Shown piece after piece: positions 20,301 to 35,300 of a stretch of 64,000 bases of DNA. Location of the stretch: contig CAXIVU010000259.1 in the NCBI GenBank assembly GCA_964035795.1, forward strand, positions 124,001-188,000, given 5' to 3'. The stretch comes from Pterobdella sp. o SKG-2022 (lineage: Eukaryota > Annelida > Clitellata > Hirudinida > Piscicolidae). Position 1 is the stretch's first letter. Each line of letters begins with the position of its first letter. Below the pieces are notes generated by a model that was not told the origin of the DNA, searched no databases, and saw only the letters and a program-made list of their open reading frames with translations. The position numbers and the translations under genes were made by a program.

Positions 20301-23300
20301 ACAGTTTCGACAACGATTGCAACATCAACGCAAACAACAACTGTTATTATGACAACAACGACAGAAATGTTGTCTAAATCTACGCCAACAGTTACTACTG
20401 TAGAAACAACAACGCCAACTACAATAACTGTAACAACAACTTCATTGGCTACAGCTACAACAGTTTCGACAACGATTGCAACATCAACGCAAACAACAAC
20501 TGTTATTATGACAACAACGACAGAAATGTTGTCTAAATCTACGCCAACAGTTACTACTGTAGAAACAACAACGCCAACTACAATAACTGTAACAACAACT
20601 TCATTGGCTACAGCTACAACAGTTTCGACAACGATTGCAACATCAACGCAAACAACAACTGTTATTATGACAACAACGACAGAAATGTTGTCTAAATCTA
20701 CGCCAACAGTTACTACTGTAGAAACAACAACGCCAACTACAATAACTGTAACAACAACTTCATTGGCTACAGCTACAACAGTTTCGACAACGATTGCAAC
20801 ATCAACGCAAACAACAACTGTTATTATGACAACAACGACAGAAATGTTGTCTAAATCTACGCCAACAGTTACTACTGTAGAAACAACAACGCCAACTACA
20901 ATAACTGTAACAACAACTTCATTGGCTACAGCTACAACAGTTTCGACAACGATTGCAACATCAACGCAAACAACAACTGTTATTATGACAACAACGACAG
21001 AAATGTTGTCTAAATCTACGCCAACAGTTACTACTGTAGAAACAACAACGCCAACTACAATAACTGTAACAACAACTTCATTGGCTACAGCTACAACAGT
21101 TTCGACAACGATTGCAACATCAACGCAAACAACAACTGTTATTATGACAACAACGACAGAAATGTTGTCTAAATCTACGCCAACAGTTACTACTGTAGAA
21201 ACAACAACGCCAACTACAATAACTGTAACAACAACTTCATTGGCTACAGCTACAACAGTTTCGACAACGATTGCAACATCAACGCAAACAACAACTGTTA
21301 TTATGACAACAACGACAGAAATGTTGTCTAAATCTACGCCAACAGTTACTACTGTAGAAACAACAACGCCAACTACAATAACTGTAACAACAACTTCATT
21401 GGCTACAGCTACAACAGTTTCGACAACGATTGCAACATCAACGCAAACAACAACTGTTATTATGACAACAACGACAGAAATGTTGTCTAAATCTACGCCA
21501 ACAGTTACTACTGTAGAAACAACAACGCCAACTACAATAACTGTAACAACAACTTCATTGGCTACAGCTACAACAGTTTCGACAACGATTGCAACATCAA
21601 CGCAAACAACAACTGTTATTATGACAACAACGACAGAAATGTTGTCTAAATCTACGCCAACAGTTACTACTGTAGAAACAACAACGCCAACTACAATAAC
21701 TGTAACAACAACTTCATTGGCTACAGCTACAACAGTTTCGACAACGATTGCAACATCAACGCAAACAACAACTGTTATTATGACAACAACGACAGAAATG
21801 TTGTCTAAATCTACGCCAACAGTTACTACTGTAGAAACAACAACGCCAACTACAATAACTGTAACAACAACTTCATTGGCTACAGCTACAACAGTTTCGA
21901 CAACGATTGCAACATCAACGCAAACAACAACTGTTATTATGACAACAACGACAGAAATGTTGTCTAAATCTACGCCAACAGTTACTACTGTAGAAACAAC
22001 AACGCCAACTACAATAACTGTAACAACAACTTCATTGGCTACAGCTACAACAGTTTCGACAACGATTGCAACATCAACGCAAACAACAACTGTTATTATG
22101 ACAACAACGACAGAAATGTTGTCTAAATCTACGCCAACAGTTACTACTGTAGAAACAACAACGCCAACTACAATAACTGTAACAACAACTTCATTGGCTA
22201 CAGCTACAACAGTTTCGACAACGATTGCAACATCAACGCAAACAACAACTGTTATTATGACAACAACGACAGAAATGTTGTCTAAATCTACGCCAACAGT
22301 TACTACTGTAGAAACAACAACGCCAACTACAATAACTGTAACAACAACTTCATTGGCTACAGCTACAACAGTTTCGACAACGATTGCAACATCAACGCAA
22401 ACAACAACTGTTATTATGACAACAACGACAGAAATGTTGTCTAAATCTACGCCAACAGTTACTACTGTAGAAACAACAACGCCAACTACAATAACTGTAA
22501 CAACAACTTCATTGGCTACAGCTACAACAGTTTCGACAACGATTGCAACATCAACGCAAACAACAACTGTTATTATGACAACAACGACAGAAATGTTGTC
22601 TAAATCTACGCCAACAGTTACTACTGTAGAAACAACAACGCCAACTACAATAACTGTAACAACAACTTCATTGGCTACAGCTACAACAGTTTCGACAACG
22701 ATTGCAACATCAACGCAAACAACAACTGTTATTATGACAACAACGACAGAAATGTTGTCTAAATCTACGCCAACAGTTACTACTGTAGAAACAACAACGC
22801 CAACTACAATTTCTGTAACAACAACTTCATTGGCTACAGCTACAACAGTTTCGACAACGATTGCAACATCAACGCAAACAACAACTGTTATTATGACAAC
22901 AACGACAGAAATGTTGTCTAAATCTACGCCAACAGTTACTACTGTAGAAACAACAACGCCAACTACAATAACTGTAACAACAACTTCATTGGCTACAGCT
23001 ACAACAGTTTCGACAACGATTGCAACATCAACGCAAACAACAACTGTTATTATGACAACAACGACAGAAATGTTGTCTAAATCTACGCCAACAGTTACTA
23101 CTGTAGAAACAACAACGCCAACTACAATAACTGTAACAACAACTTCATTGGTTACAGCTACAACAGTTTCGACAACGATTGCAACATCAACGCAAACAAC
23201 AACTGTTATTATGACAACAACGACAGAAATGTTGTCTAAATCTACGCCAACAGTTACTACTGTAGAAACAACAACGCCAACTACAATAACTGTAACAACA

Positions 23301-26300
23301 ACTTCATTGGCTACAGCTACAACAGTTTCGACAACGATTGCAACATCAACGCAAACAACAACTGTTATTATGACAACAACGACAGAAATGTTGTCTAAAT
23401 CTACGCCAACAGTTACTACTGTAGAAACAACAACGCCAACTACAATAACTGTAACAACAACTTCATTGGCTACAGCTACAACAGTTTCGACAACGATTGC
23501 AACATCAACGCAAACAACAACTGTTATTATGACAACAACGACAGAAATGTTGTCTAAATCTACGCCAACAGTTACTACTGTAGAAACAACAACGCCAACT
23601 ACAATAACTGTAAGAACAACTTCATTGGCTACAGCTACAACAGTTTCGACAACGATTGCAACATCAACGCAAACAACAACTGTTATTATGACAACAACGA
23701 CAGAAATGTTGTCTAAATCTACGCCAACAGTTACTACTGTAGAAACAACAACGCCAACTACAATTTCTGTAACAACAACTTCATTGGCTACAGCTACAAC
23801 AGTTTCGACAACGATTGCAACATCAACGCAAACAACAACAGTTATTATGACAACAACGACAGAAAAATTGTCTAAATCTACGCCAACAGTTACTACTGTA
23901 GAAACAACAACGCCAACTACAATAACTGTAACAACAACTTCATTGGCTACAGCTACAACAGTTTCGACAACGATTGCAACATCAACGCAAACAACAACTG
24001 TTATTATGACAACAACGACAGAAATGTTGTCTAAATCTACGCCAACAGTTACTACTGTAGAAACAACAACGCCAACTACAATAACTGTAACAACAACTTC
24101 ATTGGCTACAGCTACAACAGTTTCGACAACGATTGCAACATCAACGCAAACAACAACTGTTATTATGACAACAACGACAGAAATGTTGTCTAAATCTACG
24201 CCAACAGTTACTACTGTAGAAACAACAACGCCAACTACAATAACTGTAAGAACAACTTCATTGGCTACAGCTACAACAGTTTCGACAACGATTGCAACAT
24301 CAACGCAAACAACAACTGTTATTATGACAACAACGACAGAAATGTTGTCTAAATCTACGCCAACAGTTACTACTGTAGAAACAACAACGCCAACTACAAT
24401 TTCTGTAACAACAACTTCATTGGCTACAGCTACAACAGTTTCGACAACGATTGCAACATCAACGCAAACAACAACAGTTATTATGACAACAACGACAGAA
24501 AAATTGTCTAAATCTACGCCAACAGTTACTACTGTAGAAACAACAACGCCAACTACAATAACTGTAACAACAACTTCATTGGCTACAGCTACAACAGTTT
24601 CGACAACGATTGCAACATCAACGCAAACAACAACTGTTATTATGACAACAACGACAGAAATGTTGTCTAAATCTACGCCAACAGTTACTACTGTAGAAAC
24701 AACAACGCCAACTACAATAACTGTAACAACAACTTCATTGGCTACAGCTACAACAGTTTCGACAACGATTGCAACATCAACGCAAACAACAACTGTTATT
24801 ATGACAACAACGACAGAAATGTTGTCTAAATCTACGCCAACAGTTACTACTGTAGAAACAACAACGCCAACTACAATAACTGTAACAACAACTTCATTGG
24901 CTACAGCTACAACAGTTTCGACAACGATTGCAACATCAACGCAAACAACAACTGTTATTATGACAACAACGACAGAAATGTTGTCTAAATCTACGCCAAC
25001 AGTTACTACTGTAGAAACAACAACGCCAACTACAATAACTGTAACAACAACTTCATTGGCTACAGCTACAACAGTTTCGACAACGATTGCAACATCAACG
25101 CAAACAACAACTGTTATTATGACAACAACGACAGAAATGTTGTCTAAATCTACGCCAACAGTTACTACTGTAGAAACAACAACGCCAACTACAATAACTG
25201 TAACAACAACTTCATTGGCTACAGCTACAACAGTTTCGACAACGATTGCAACATCAACGCAAACAACAACTGTTATTATGACAACAACGACAGAAATGTT
25301 GTCTAAATCTACGCCAACAGTTACTACTGTAGAAACAACAACGCCAACTACAATAACTGTAACAACAACTTCATTGGCTACAGCTACAACAGTTTCGACA
25401 ACGATTGCAACATCAACGCAAACAACAACTGTTATTATGACAACAACGACAGAAATGTTGTCTAAATCTACGCCAACAGTTACTACTGTAGAAACAACAA
25501 CGCCAACTACAATAACTGTAACAACAACTTCATTGGCTACAGCTACAACAGTTTCGACAACGATTGCAACATCAACGCAAACAACAACTGTTATTATGAC
25601 AACAACGACAGAAATGTTGTCTAAATCTACGCCAACAGTTACTACTGTAGAAACAACAACGCCAACTACAATAACTGTAACAACAACTTCATTGGCTACA
25701 GCTACAACAGTTTCGACAACGATTGCAACATCAACGCAAACAACAACTGTTATTATGACAACAACGACAGAAATGTTGTCTAAATCTACGCCAACAGTTA
25801 CTACTGTAGAAACAACAACGCCAACTACAATAACTGTAACAACAACTTCATTGGCTACAGCTACAACAGTTTCGACAACGATTGCAACATCAACGCAAAC
25901 AACAACTGTTATTATGACAACAACGACAGAAATGTTGTCTAAATCTACGCCAACAGTTACTACTGTAGAAACAACAACGCCAACTACAATAACTGTAACA
26001 ACAACTTCATTGGCTACAGCTACAACAGTTTCGACAACGATTGCAACATCAACGCAAACAACAACTGTTATTATGACAACAACGACAGAAATGTTGTCTA
26101 AATCTACGCCAACAGTTACTACTGTAGAAACAACAACGCCAACTACAATAACTGTAACAACAACTTCATTGGCTACAGCTACAACAGTTTCGACAACGAT
26201 TGCAACATCAACGCAAACAACAACTGTTATTATGACAACAACGACAGAAATGTTGTCTAAATCTACGCCAACAGTTACTACTGTAGAAACAACAACGCCA

Positions 26301-29300
26301 ACTACAATAACTGTAACAACAACTTCATTGGCTACAGCTACAACAGTTTCGACAACGATTGCAACATCAACGCAAACAACAACTGTTATTATGACAACAA
26401 CGACAGAAATGTTGTCTAAATCTACGCCAACAGTTACTACTGTAGAAACAACAACGCCAACTACAATAACTGTAACAACAACTTCATTGGCTACAGCTAC
26501 AACAGTTTCGACAACGATTGCAACATCAACGCAAACAACAACTGTTATTATGACAACAACGACAGAAATGTTGTCTAAATCTACGCCAACAGTTACTACT
26601 GTAGAAACAACAACGCCAACTACAATAACTGTAACAACAACTTCATTGGCTACAGCTACAACAGTTTCGACAACGATTGCAACATCAACGCAAACAACAA
26701 CTGTTATTATGACAACAACGACAGAAATGTTGTCTAAATCTACGCCAACAGTTACTACTGTAGAAACAACAACGCCAACTACAATAACTGTAACAACAAC
26801 TTCATTGGCTACAGCTACAACAGTTTCGACAACGATTGCAACATCAACGCAAACAACAACTGTTATTATGACAACAACGACAGAAATGTTGTCTAAATCT
26901 ACGCCAACAGTTACTACTGTAGAAACAACAACGCCAACTACAATAACTGTAACAACAACTTCATTGGCTACAGCTACAACAGTTTCGACAACGATTGCAA
27001 CATCAACGCAAACAACAACTGTTATTATGACAACAACGACAGAAATGTTGTCTAAATCTACGCCAACAGTTACTACTGTAGAAACAACAACGCCAACTAC
27101 AATAACTGTAACAACAACTTCATTGGCTACAGCTACAACAGTTTCGACAACGATTGCAACATCAACGCAAACAACAACTGTTATTATGACAACAACGACA
27201 GAAATGTTGTCTAAATCTACGCCAACAGTTACTACTGTAGAAACAACAACGCCAACTACAATAACTGTAACAACAACTTCATTGGCTACAGCTACAACAG
27301 TTTCGACAACGATTGCAACATCAACGCAAACAACAACTGTTATTATGACAACAACGACAGAAATGTTGTCTAAATCTACGCCAACAGTTACTACTGTAGA
27401 AACAACAACGCCAACTACAATAACTGTAACAACAACTTCATTGGCTACAGCTACAACAGTTTCGACAACGATTGCAACATCAACGCAAACAACAACTGTT
27501 ATTATGACAACAACGACAGAAATGTTGTCTAAATCTACGCCAACAGTTACTACTGTAGAAACAACAACGCCAACTACAATAACTGTAACAACAACTTCAT
27601 TGGCTACAGCTACAACAGTTTCGACAACGATTGCAACATCAACGCAAACAACAACTGTTATTATGACAACAACGACAGAAATGTTGTCTAAATCTACGCC
27701 AACAGTTACTACTGTAGAAACAACAACGCCAACTACAATAACTGTAACAACAACTTCATTGGCTACAGCTACAACAGTTTCGACAACGATTGCAACATCA
27801 ACGCAAACAACAACTGTTATTATGACAACAACGACAGAAATGTTGTCTAAATCTACGCCAACAGTTACTACTGTAGAAACAACAACGCCAACTACAATAA
27901 CTGTAACAACAACTTCATTGGCTACAGCTACAACAGTTTCGACAACGATTGCAACATCAACGCAAACAACAACTGTTATTATGACAACAACGACAGAAAT
28001 GTTGTCTAAATCTACGCCAACAGTTACTACTGTAGAAACAACAACGCCAACTACAATAACTGTAACAACAACTTCATTGGCTACAGCTACAACAGTTTCG
28101 ACAACGATTGCAACATCAACGCAAACAACAACTGTTATTATGACAACAACGACAGAAATGTTGTCTAAATCTACGCCAACAGTTACTACTGTAGAAACAA
28201 CAACGCCAACTACAATAACTGTAACAACAACTTCATTGGCTACAGCTACAACAGTTTCGACAACGATTGCAACATCAACGCAAACAACAACTGTTATTAT
28301 GACAACAACGACAGAAATGTTGTCTAAATCTACGCCAACAGTTACTACTGTAGAAACAACAACGCCAACTACAATAACTGTAACAACAACTTCATTGGCT
28401 ACAGCTACAACAGTTTCGACAACGATTGCAACATCAACGCAAACAACAACTGTTATTATGACAACAACGACAGAAATGTTGTCTAAATCTACGCCAACAG
28501 TTACTACTGTAGAAACAACAACGCCAACTACAAAAACTGTAACAACAACTTCATTGGCTACAGCTACAACAGTTTCGACAACGATTGCAACATCAACGCA
28601 AACAACAACTGTTATTATGACAACAACGACAGAAATGTTGTCTAAATCTACGCCAACAGTTACTACTGTAGAAACAACAACGCCAACTACAATAACTGTA
28701 ACAACAACTTCATTGGCTACAGCTACAACAGTTTCGACAACGATTGCAACATCAACGCAAACAACAACTGTTATTATGACAACAACGACAGAAATGTTGT
28801 CTAAATCTACGCCAACAGTTACTACTGTAGAAACAACAACGCCAACTACAATAACTGTAAGAACAACTTCATTGGCTACAGCTACAACAGTTTCGACAAC
28901 GATTGCAACATCAACGCAAACAACAACTGTTATTATGACAACAACGACAGAAATGTTGTCTAAATCTACGCCAACAGTTACTACTGTAGAAACAACAACG
29001 CCAACTACAATAACTGTAACAACAACTTCATTGGCTACAGCTACAACAGTTTCGACAACGATTGCAACATCAACGCAAACAACAACTGTTATTATGACAA
29101 CAACGACAGAAATGTTGTCTAAATCTACGCCAACAGTTACTACTGTAGAAACAACAACGCCAACTACAATTTCTGTAACAACAACTTCATTGGCTACAGC
29201 TACAACAGTTTCGACAACGATTGCAACATCAACGCAAACAACAACTGTTATTATGACAACAACGACAGAAATGTTGTCTAAATCTACGCCAACAGTTACT

Positions 29301-32300
29301 ACTGTAGAAACAACAACGCCAACTACAATTTCTGTAACAACAACTTCATTGGCTACAGCTACAACAGTTTCGACAACGATTGCAACATCAACGCAAACAA
29401 CAACAGTTATTATGACAACAACGACAGAAAAATTGTCTAAATCTACGCCAACAGTTACTACTGTAGAAACAACAACGCCAACTACAATAACTGTAACAAC
29501 AACTTCATTGGCTACAGCTACAACAGTTTCGACAACGATTGCAACATCAACGCAAACAACAACTGTTATTATGACAACAACGACAGAAATGTTGTCTAAA
29601 TCTACGCCAACAGTTACTACTGTAGAAACAACAACGCCAACTACAATAACTGTAACAACAACTTCATTGGCTACAGCTACAACAGTTTCGACAACGATTG
29701 CAACATCAACGCAAACAACAACTGTTATTATGACAACAACGACAGAAATGTTGTCTAAATCTACGCCAACAGTTACTACTGTAGAAACAACAACGCCAAC
29801 TACAATAACTGTAACAACAACTTCATTGGCTACAGCTACAACAGTTTCGACAACGATTGCAACATCAACGCAAACAACAACTGTTATTGTGACAACAACG
29901 ACAGAAATGTTGTCTAAATCTACGCCAACAGTTACTACTGTAGAAACAACAACGCCAACTACAATAACTGTAAGAACAACTTCATTGGCTACAGCTACAA
30001 CAGTTTCGACAACGATTGCAACATCAACGCAAACAACAACTGTTATTATGACAACAACGACAGAAATGTTGTCTAAATCTACGCCAACAGTTACTACTGT
30101 AGAAACAACAACGCCAACTACAATAACTGTAACAACAACTTCATTGGCTACAGCTACAACAGTTTCGACAACGATTGCAACATCAACGCAAACAACAACT
30201 GTTATTATGACAACAACGACAGAAATGTTGTCTAAATCTACGCCAACAGTTACTACTGTAGAAACAACAACGCCAACTACAATAACTGTAACAACAACTT
30301 CATTGGCTACAGCTACAACAGTTTCGACAACGATTGCAACATCAACGCAAACAACAACTGTTATTGTGACAACAACGACAGAAATGTTGTCTAAATCTAC
30401 GCCAACAGTTACTACTGTAGAAACAACAACGCCAACTACAATAACTGTAACAACAACTTCATTGGCTACAGCTACAACAGTTTCGACAACGATTGCAACA
30501 TCAACGCAAACAACAACTGTTATTATGACAACAACGACAGAAATGTTGTCTAAATCTACGCCAACAGTTACTACTGTAGAAACAACAACGCCAACTACAA
30601 TTTCTGTAACAACAACTTCATTGGCTACAGCTACAACAGTTTCGACAACGATTGCAACATCAACGCAAACAACAACAGTTATTATGACAACAACGACAGA
30701 AAAATTGTCTAAATCTACGCCAACAGTTACTACTGTAGAAACAACAACGCCAACTACAATAACTGTAACAACAACTTCATTGGCTACAGCTACAACAGTT
30801 TCGACAACGATTGCAACATCAACGCAAACAACAACTGTTATTATGACAACAACGACAGAAATGTTGTCTAAATCTACGCCAACAGTTACTACTGTAGAAA
30901 CAACAACGCCAACTACAATAACTGTAACAACAACTTCATTGGCTACAGCTACAACAGTTTCGACAACGATTGCAACATCAACGCAAACAACAACTGTTAT
31001 TATGACAACAACGACAGAAATGTTGTCTAAATCTACGCCAACAGTTACTACTGTAGAAACAACAACGCCAACTACAATAACTGTAACAACAACTTCATTG
31101 GCTACAGCTACAACAGTTTCGACAACGATTGCAACATCAACGCAAACAACAACTGTTATTGTGACAACAACGACAGAAATGTTGTCTAAATCTACGCCAA
31201 CAGTTACTACTGTAGAAACAACAACGCCAACTACAATAACTGTAAGAACAACTTCATTGGCTACAGCTACAACAGTTTCGACAACGATTGCAACATCAAC
31301 GCAAACAACAACTGTTATTATGACAACAACGACAGAAATGTTGTCTAAATCTACGCCAACAGTTACTACTGTAGAAACAACAACGCCAACTACAATAACT
31401 GTAACAACAACTTCATTGGCTACAGCTACAACAGTTTCGACAACGATTGCAACATCAACGCAAACAACAACTGTTATTATGACAACAACGACAGAAATGT
31501 TGTCTAAATCTACGCCAACAGTTACTACTGTAGAAACAACAACGCCAACTACAATAACTGTAACAACAACTTCATTGGCTACAGCTACAACAGTTTCGAC
31601 AACGATTGCAACATCAACGCAAACAACAACTGTTATTGTGACAACAACGACAGAAATGTTGTCTAAATCTACGCCAACAGTTACTACTGTAGAAACAACA
31701 ACGCCAACTACAATAACTGTAACAACAACTTCATTGGCTACAGCTACAACAGTTTCGACAACGATTGCAACATCAACGCAAACAACAACTGTTATTATGA
31801 CAACAACGACAGAAATGTTGTCTAAATCTACGCCAACAGTTACTACTGTAGAAACAACAACGCCAACTACAATTTCTGTAACAACAACTTCATTGGCTAC
31901 AGCTACAACAGTTTCGACAACGATTGCAACATCAACGCAAACAACAACAGTTATTATGACAACAACGACAGAAAAATTGTCTAAATCTACGCCAACAGTT
32001 ACTACTGTAGAAACAACAACGCCAACTACAATAACTGTAACAACAACTTCATTGGCTACAGCTACAACAGTTTCGACAACGATTGCAACATCAACGCAAA
32101 CAACAACTGTTATTATGACAACAACGACAGAAATGTTGTCTAAATCTACGCCAACAGTTACTACTGTAGAAACAACAACGCCAACTACAATAACTGTAAC
32201 AACAACTTCATTGGCTACAGCTACAACAGTTTCGACAACGATTGCAACATCAACGCAAACAACAACTGTTATTATGACAACAACGACAGAAATGTTGTCT

Positions 32301-35300
32301 AAATCTACGCCAACAGTTACTACTGTAGAAACAACAACGCCAACTACAATAACTGTAACAACAACTTCATTGGCTACAGCTACAACAGTTTCGACAACGA
32401 TTGCAACATCAACGCAAACAACAACTGTTATTATGACAACAACGACAGAAATGTTGTCTAAATCTACGCCAACAGTTACTACTGTAGAAACAACAACGCC
32501 AACTACAATAACTGTAACAACAACTTCATTGGCTACAGCTACAACAGTTTCGACAACGATTGCAACATCAACGCAAACAACAACTGTTTTTACGACAACA
32601 ACGACAGAAATGTTGTCTAAATCTACGCCAACAGTTACTACTGTAGAAACAACAACGCCAACTACAATAACTGTAACAACAACTTCATTGGCTACAGCTA
32701 CAACAGTTTCGACAACGATTGCAACATCAACGCAAACAACAACTGTTATTATGACAACAACGACAGAAATGTTGTCTAAATCTACGCCAACAGTTACTAC
32801 TGTAGAAACAACAACGCCAACTACAATAACTGTAACAACAACTTCATTGGCTACAGCTACAACAGTTTCGACAGCGATTGCAACATCAACGCAAACAACA
32901 ACTGTTATTATGACAACAACGACAGAAATGTTGTCTAAATCTACGCCAACAGTTACTACTGTAGAAACAACAACGCCAACTACAATAACTGTAACAACAA
33001 CTTCATTGGCTACAGCTACAACAGTTTCGACAACGATTGCAACATCAACGCAAACAACAACTGTTATTGTGACAACAACGACAGAAATGTTGTCTAAATC
33101 TACGCCAACAGTTACTACTGTAGAAACAACAACGCCAACTACAATAACTGTAACAACAACTTCATTGGCTACAGCTACAACAGTTTCGACAACGATTGCA
33201 ACATCAACGCAAACAACAACTGTTATTATGACAACAACGACAGAAATGTTGTCTAAATCTACGCCAACAGTTACTACTGTAGAAACAACAACGCCAACTA
33301 CAATAACTGTAACAACAACTTCATTGGCTACAGCTACAACAGTTTCGACAACGATTGCAACATCAACGCAAACAACAACTGTTATTATGACAACAACGAC
33401 AGAAATGTTGTCTAAATCTACGCCAACAGTTACTACTGTAGAAACAACAACGCCAACTACAATAACTGTAACAACAACTTCATTGGCTACAGCTACAACA
33501 ATTTCGACAACGATTGCAACATCAACGCAAACAACAACTGTTATTATGACAACAAAGACAGAAATGTTGTCTAAATCTACGCCAACAGTTACTACTGTAG
33601 AAACAACAACGCCAACTACAATAACTGTAACAACAACTTCATTGGCTACAGCTACAACAGTTTCGACAACGATTGCAACATCAACGCAAACAACAACTGT
33701 TATTATGACAACAACGACAGAAATGTTGTCTAAATCTACGCCAACAGTTACTACTGTAGAAACAACAACGCCAACTACAATTTCTGTAACAACAACTTCA
33801 TTGGCTACAGCTACAACAGTTTCGACAACGATTGCAACATCAACGCAAACAACAACTGTTATTATGACAACAACGACAGAAATGTTGTCTAAATCTACGC
33901 CAACAGTTACTACTGTAGAAACAACAACGCCAACTACAATAACTGTAACAACAACTTCATTGGCTACAGCTACAACAGTTTCGACAACGATTGCAACATC
34001 AACGCAAACAACAACTGTTATTATGACAACAACGACAGAAATGTTGTCTAAATCTACGCCAACAGTTACTACTGTAGAAACAACAACGCCAACTACAATT
34101 TCTGTAACAACAACTTCATTGGCTACAGCTACAACAGTTTCGACAACGATTGCAACATCAACGCAAACAACAACTGTTATTATGACAACAACGACAGAAA
34201 TGTTGTCTAAATCTACGCCAACAGTTACTACTGTAGAAACAACAACGCCAACTACAATTTCTGTAACAACAACTTCATTGGCTACAGCTACAACAGTTTC
34301 GACAACGATTGCAACATCAACGCAAACAACAACTGTTATTATGACAACAACGACAGAAATGTTGTCTAAATCTACGCCAACAGTTACTACTGTAGAAACA
34401 ACAACGCCAACTACAATTTCTGTAACAACAACTTCATTGGCTACAGCTACAACAGTTTCGACAACGATTGCAACATCAACGCAAACAACAACTGTTATTA
34501 TGACAACAACGACAGAAATGTTGTCTAAATCTACGCCAACAGTTACTACTATAGAAACAACAACGCCAACTACAATAACTGTAAGAACAACTTCATTGGC
34601 TACAGCTACAACAGTTTCGACAACGATTGCAACATCAACGCAAACAACAACTGTTATTATGACAACAACGACAGAAATGTTGTCTAAATCTACGCCAACA
34701 GTTACTACTGTAGAAACAACAACGCCAACTACAATAACTGTAACAACAACTTCATTGGCTACAGCTACAACAGTTTCGACAACGATTGCAACATCAACGC
34801 AAACAACAACTGTTATTATGACAACAACGACAGAAATGTTGTCTAAATCTACGCCAACAGTTACTACTGTAGAAACAACAACGCCAACTACAATAACTGT
34901 AACAACAACTTCATTGGCTACAGCTACAACAGTTTCGACAACGATTGCAACATCAACGCAAACAACAACTGTTATTATGACAACAACGACAGAAATGTTG
35001 TCTAAATCTACGCCAACAGTTACTACTGTAGAAACAACAACGCCAACTACAATTTCTGTAACAACAACTTCATTGGCTACAGCTACAACAGTTTCGACAA
35101 CGATTGCAACATCAACGCAAACAACAACAGTTATTATGACAACAACGACAGAAAAATTGTCTAAATCTACGCCAACAGTTACTACTGTAGAAACAACAAC
35201 GCCAACTACAATAACTGTAACAACAACTTCATTGGCTACAGCTACAACAGTTTCGACAACGATTGCAACATCAACGCAAACAACAACTGTTATTATGACA

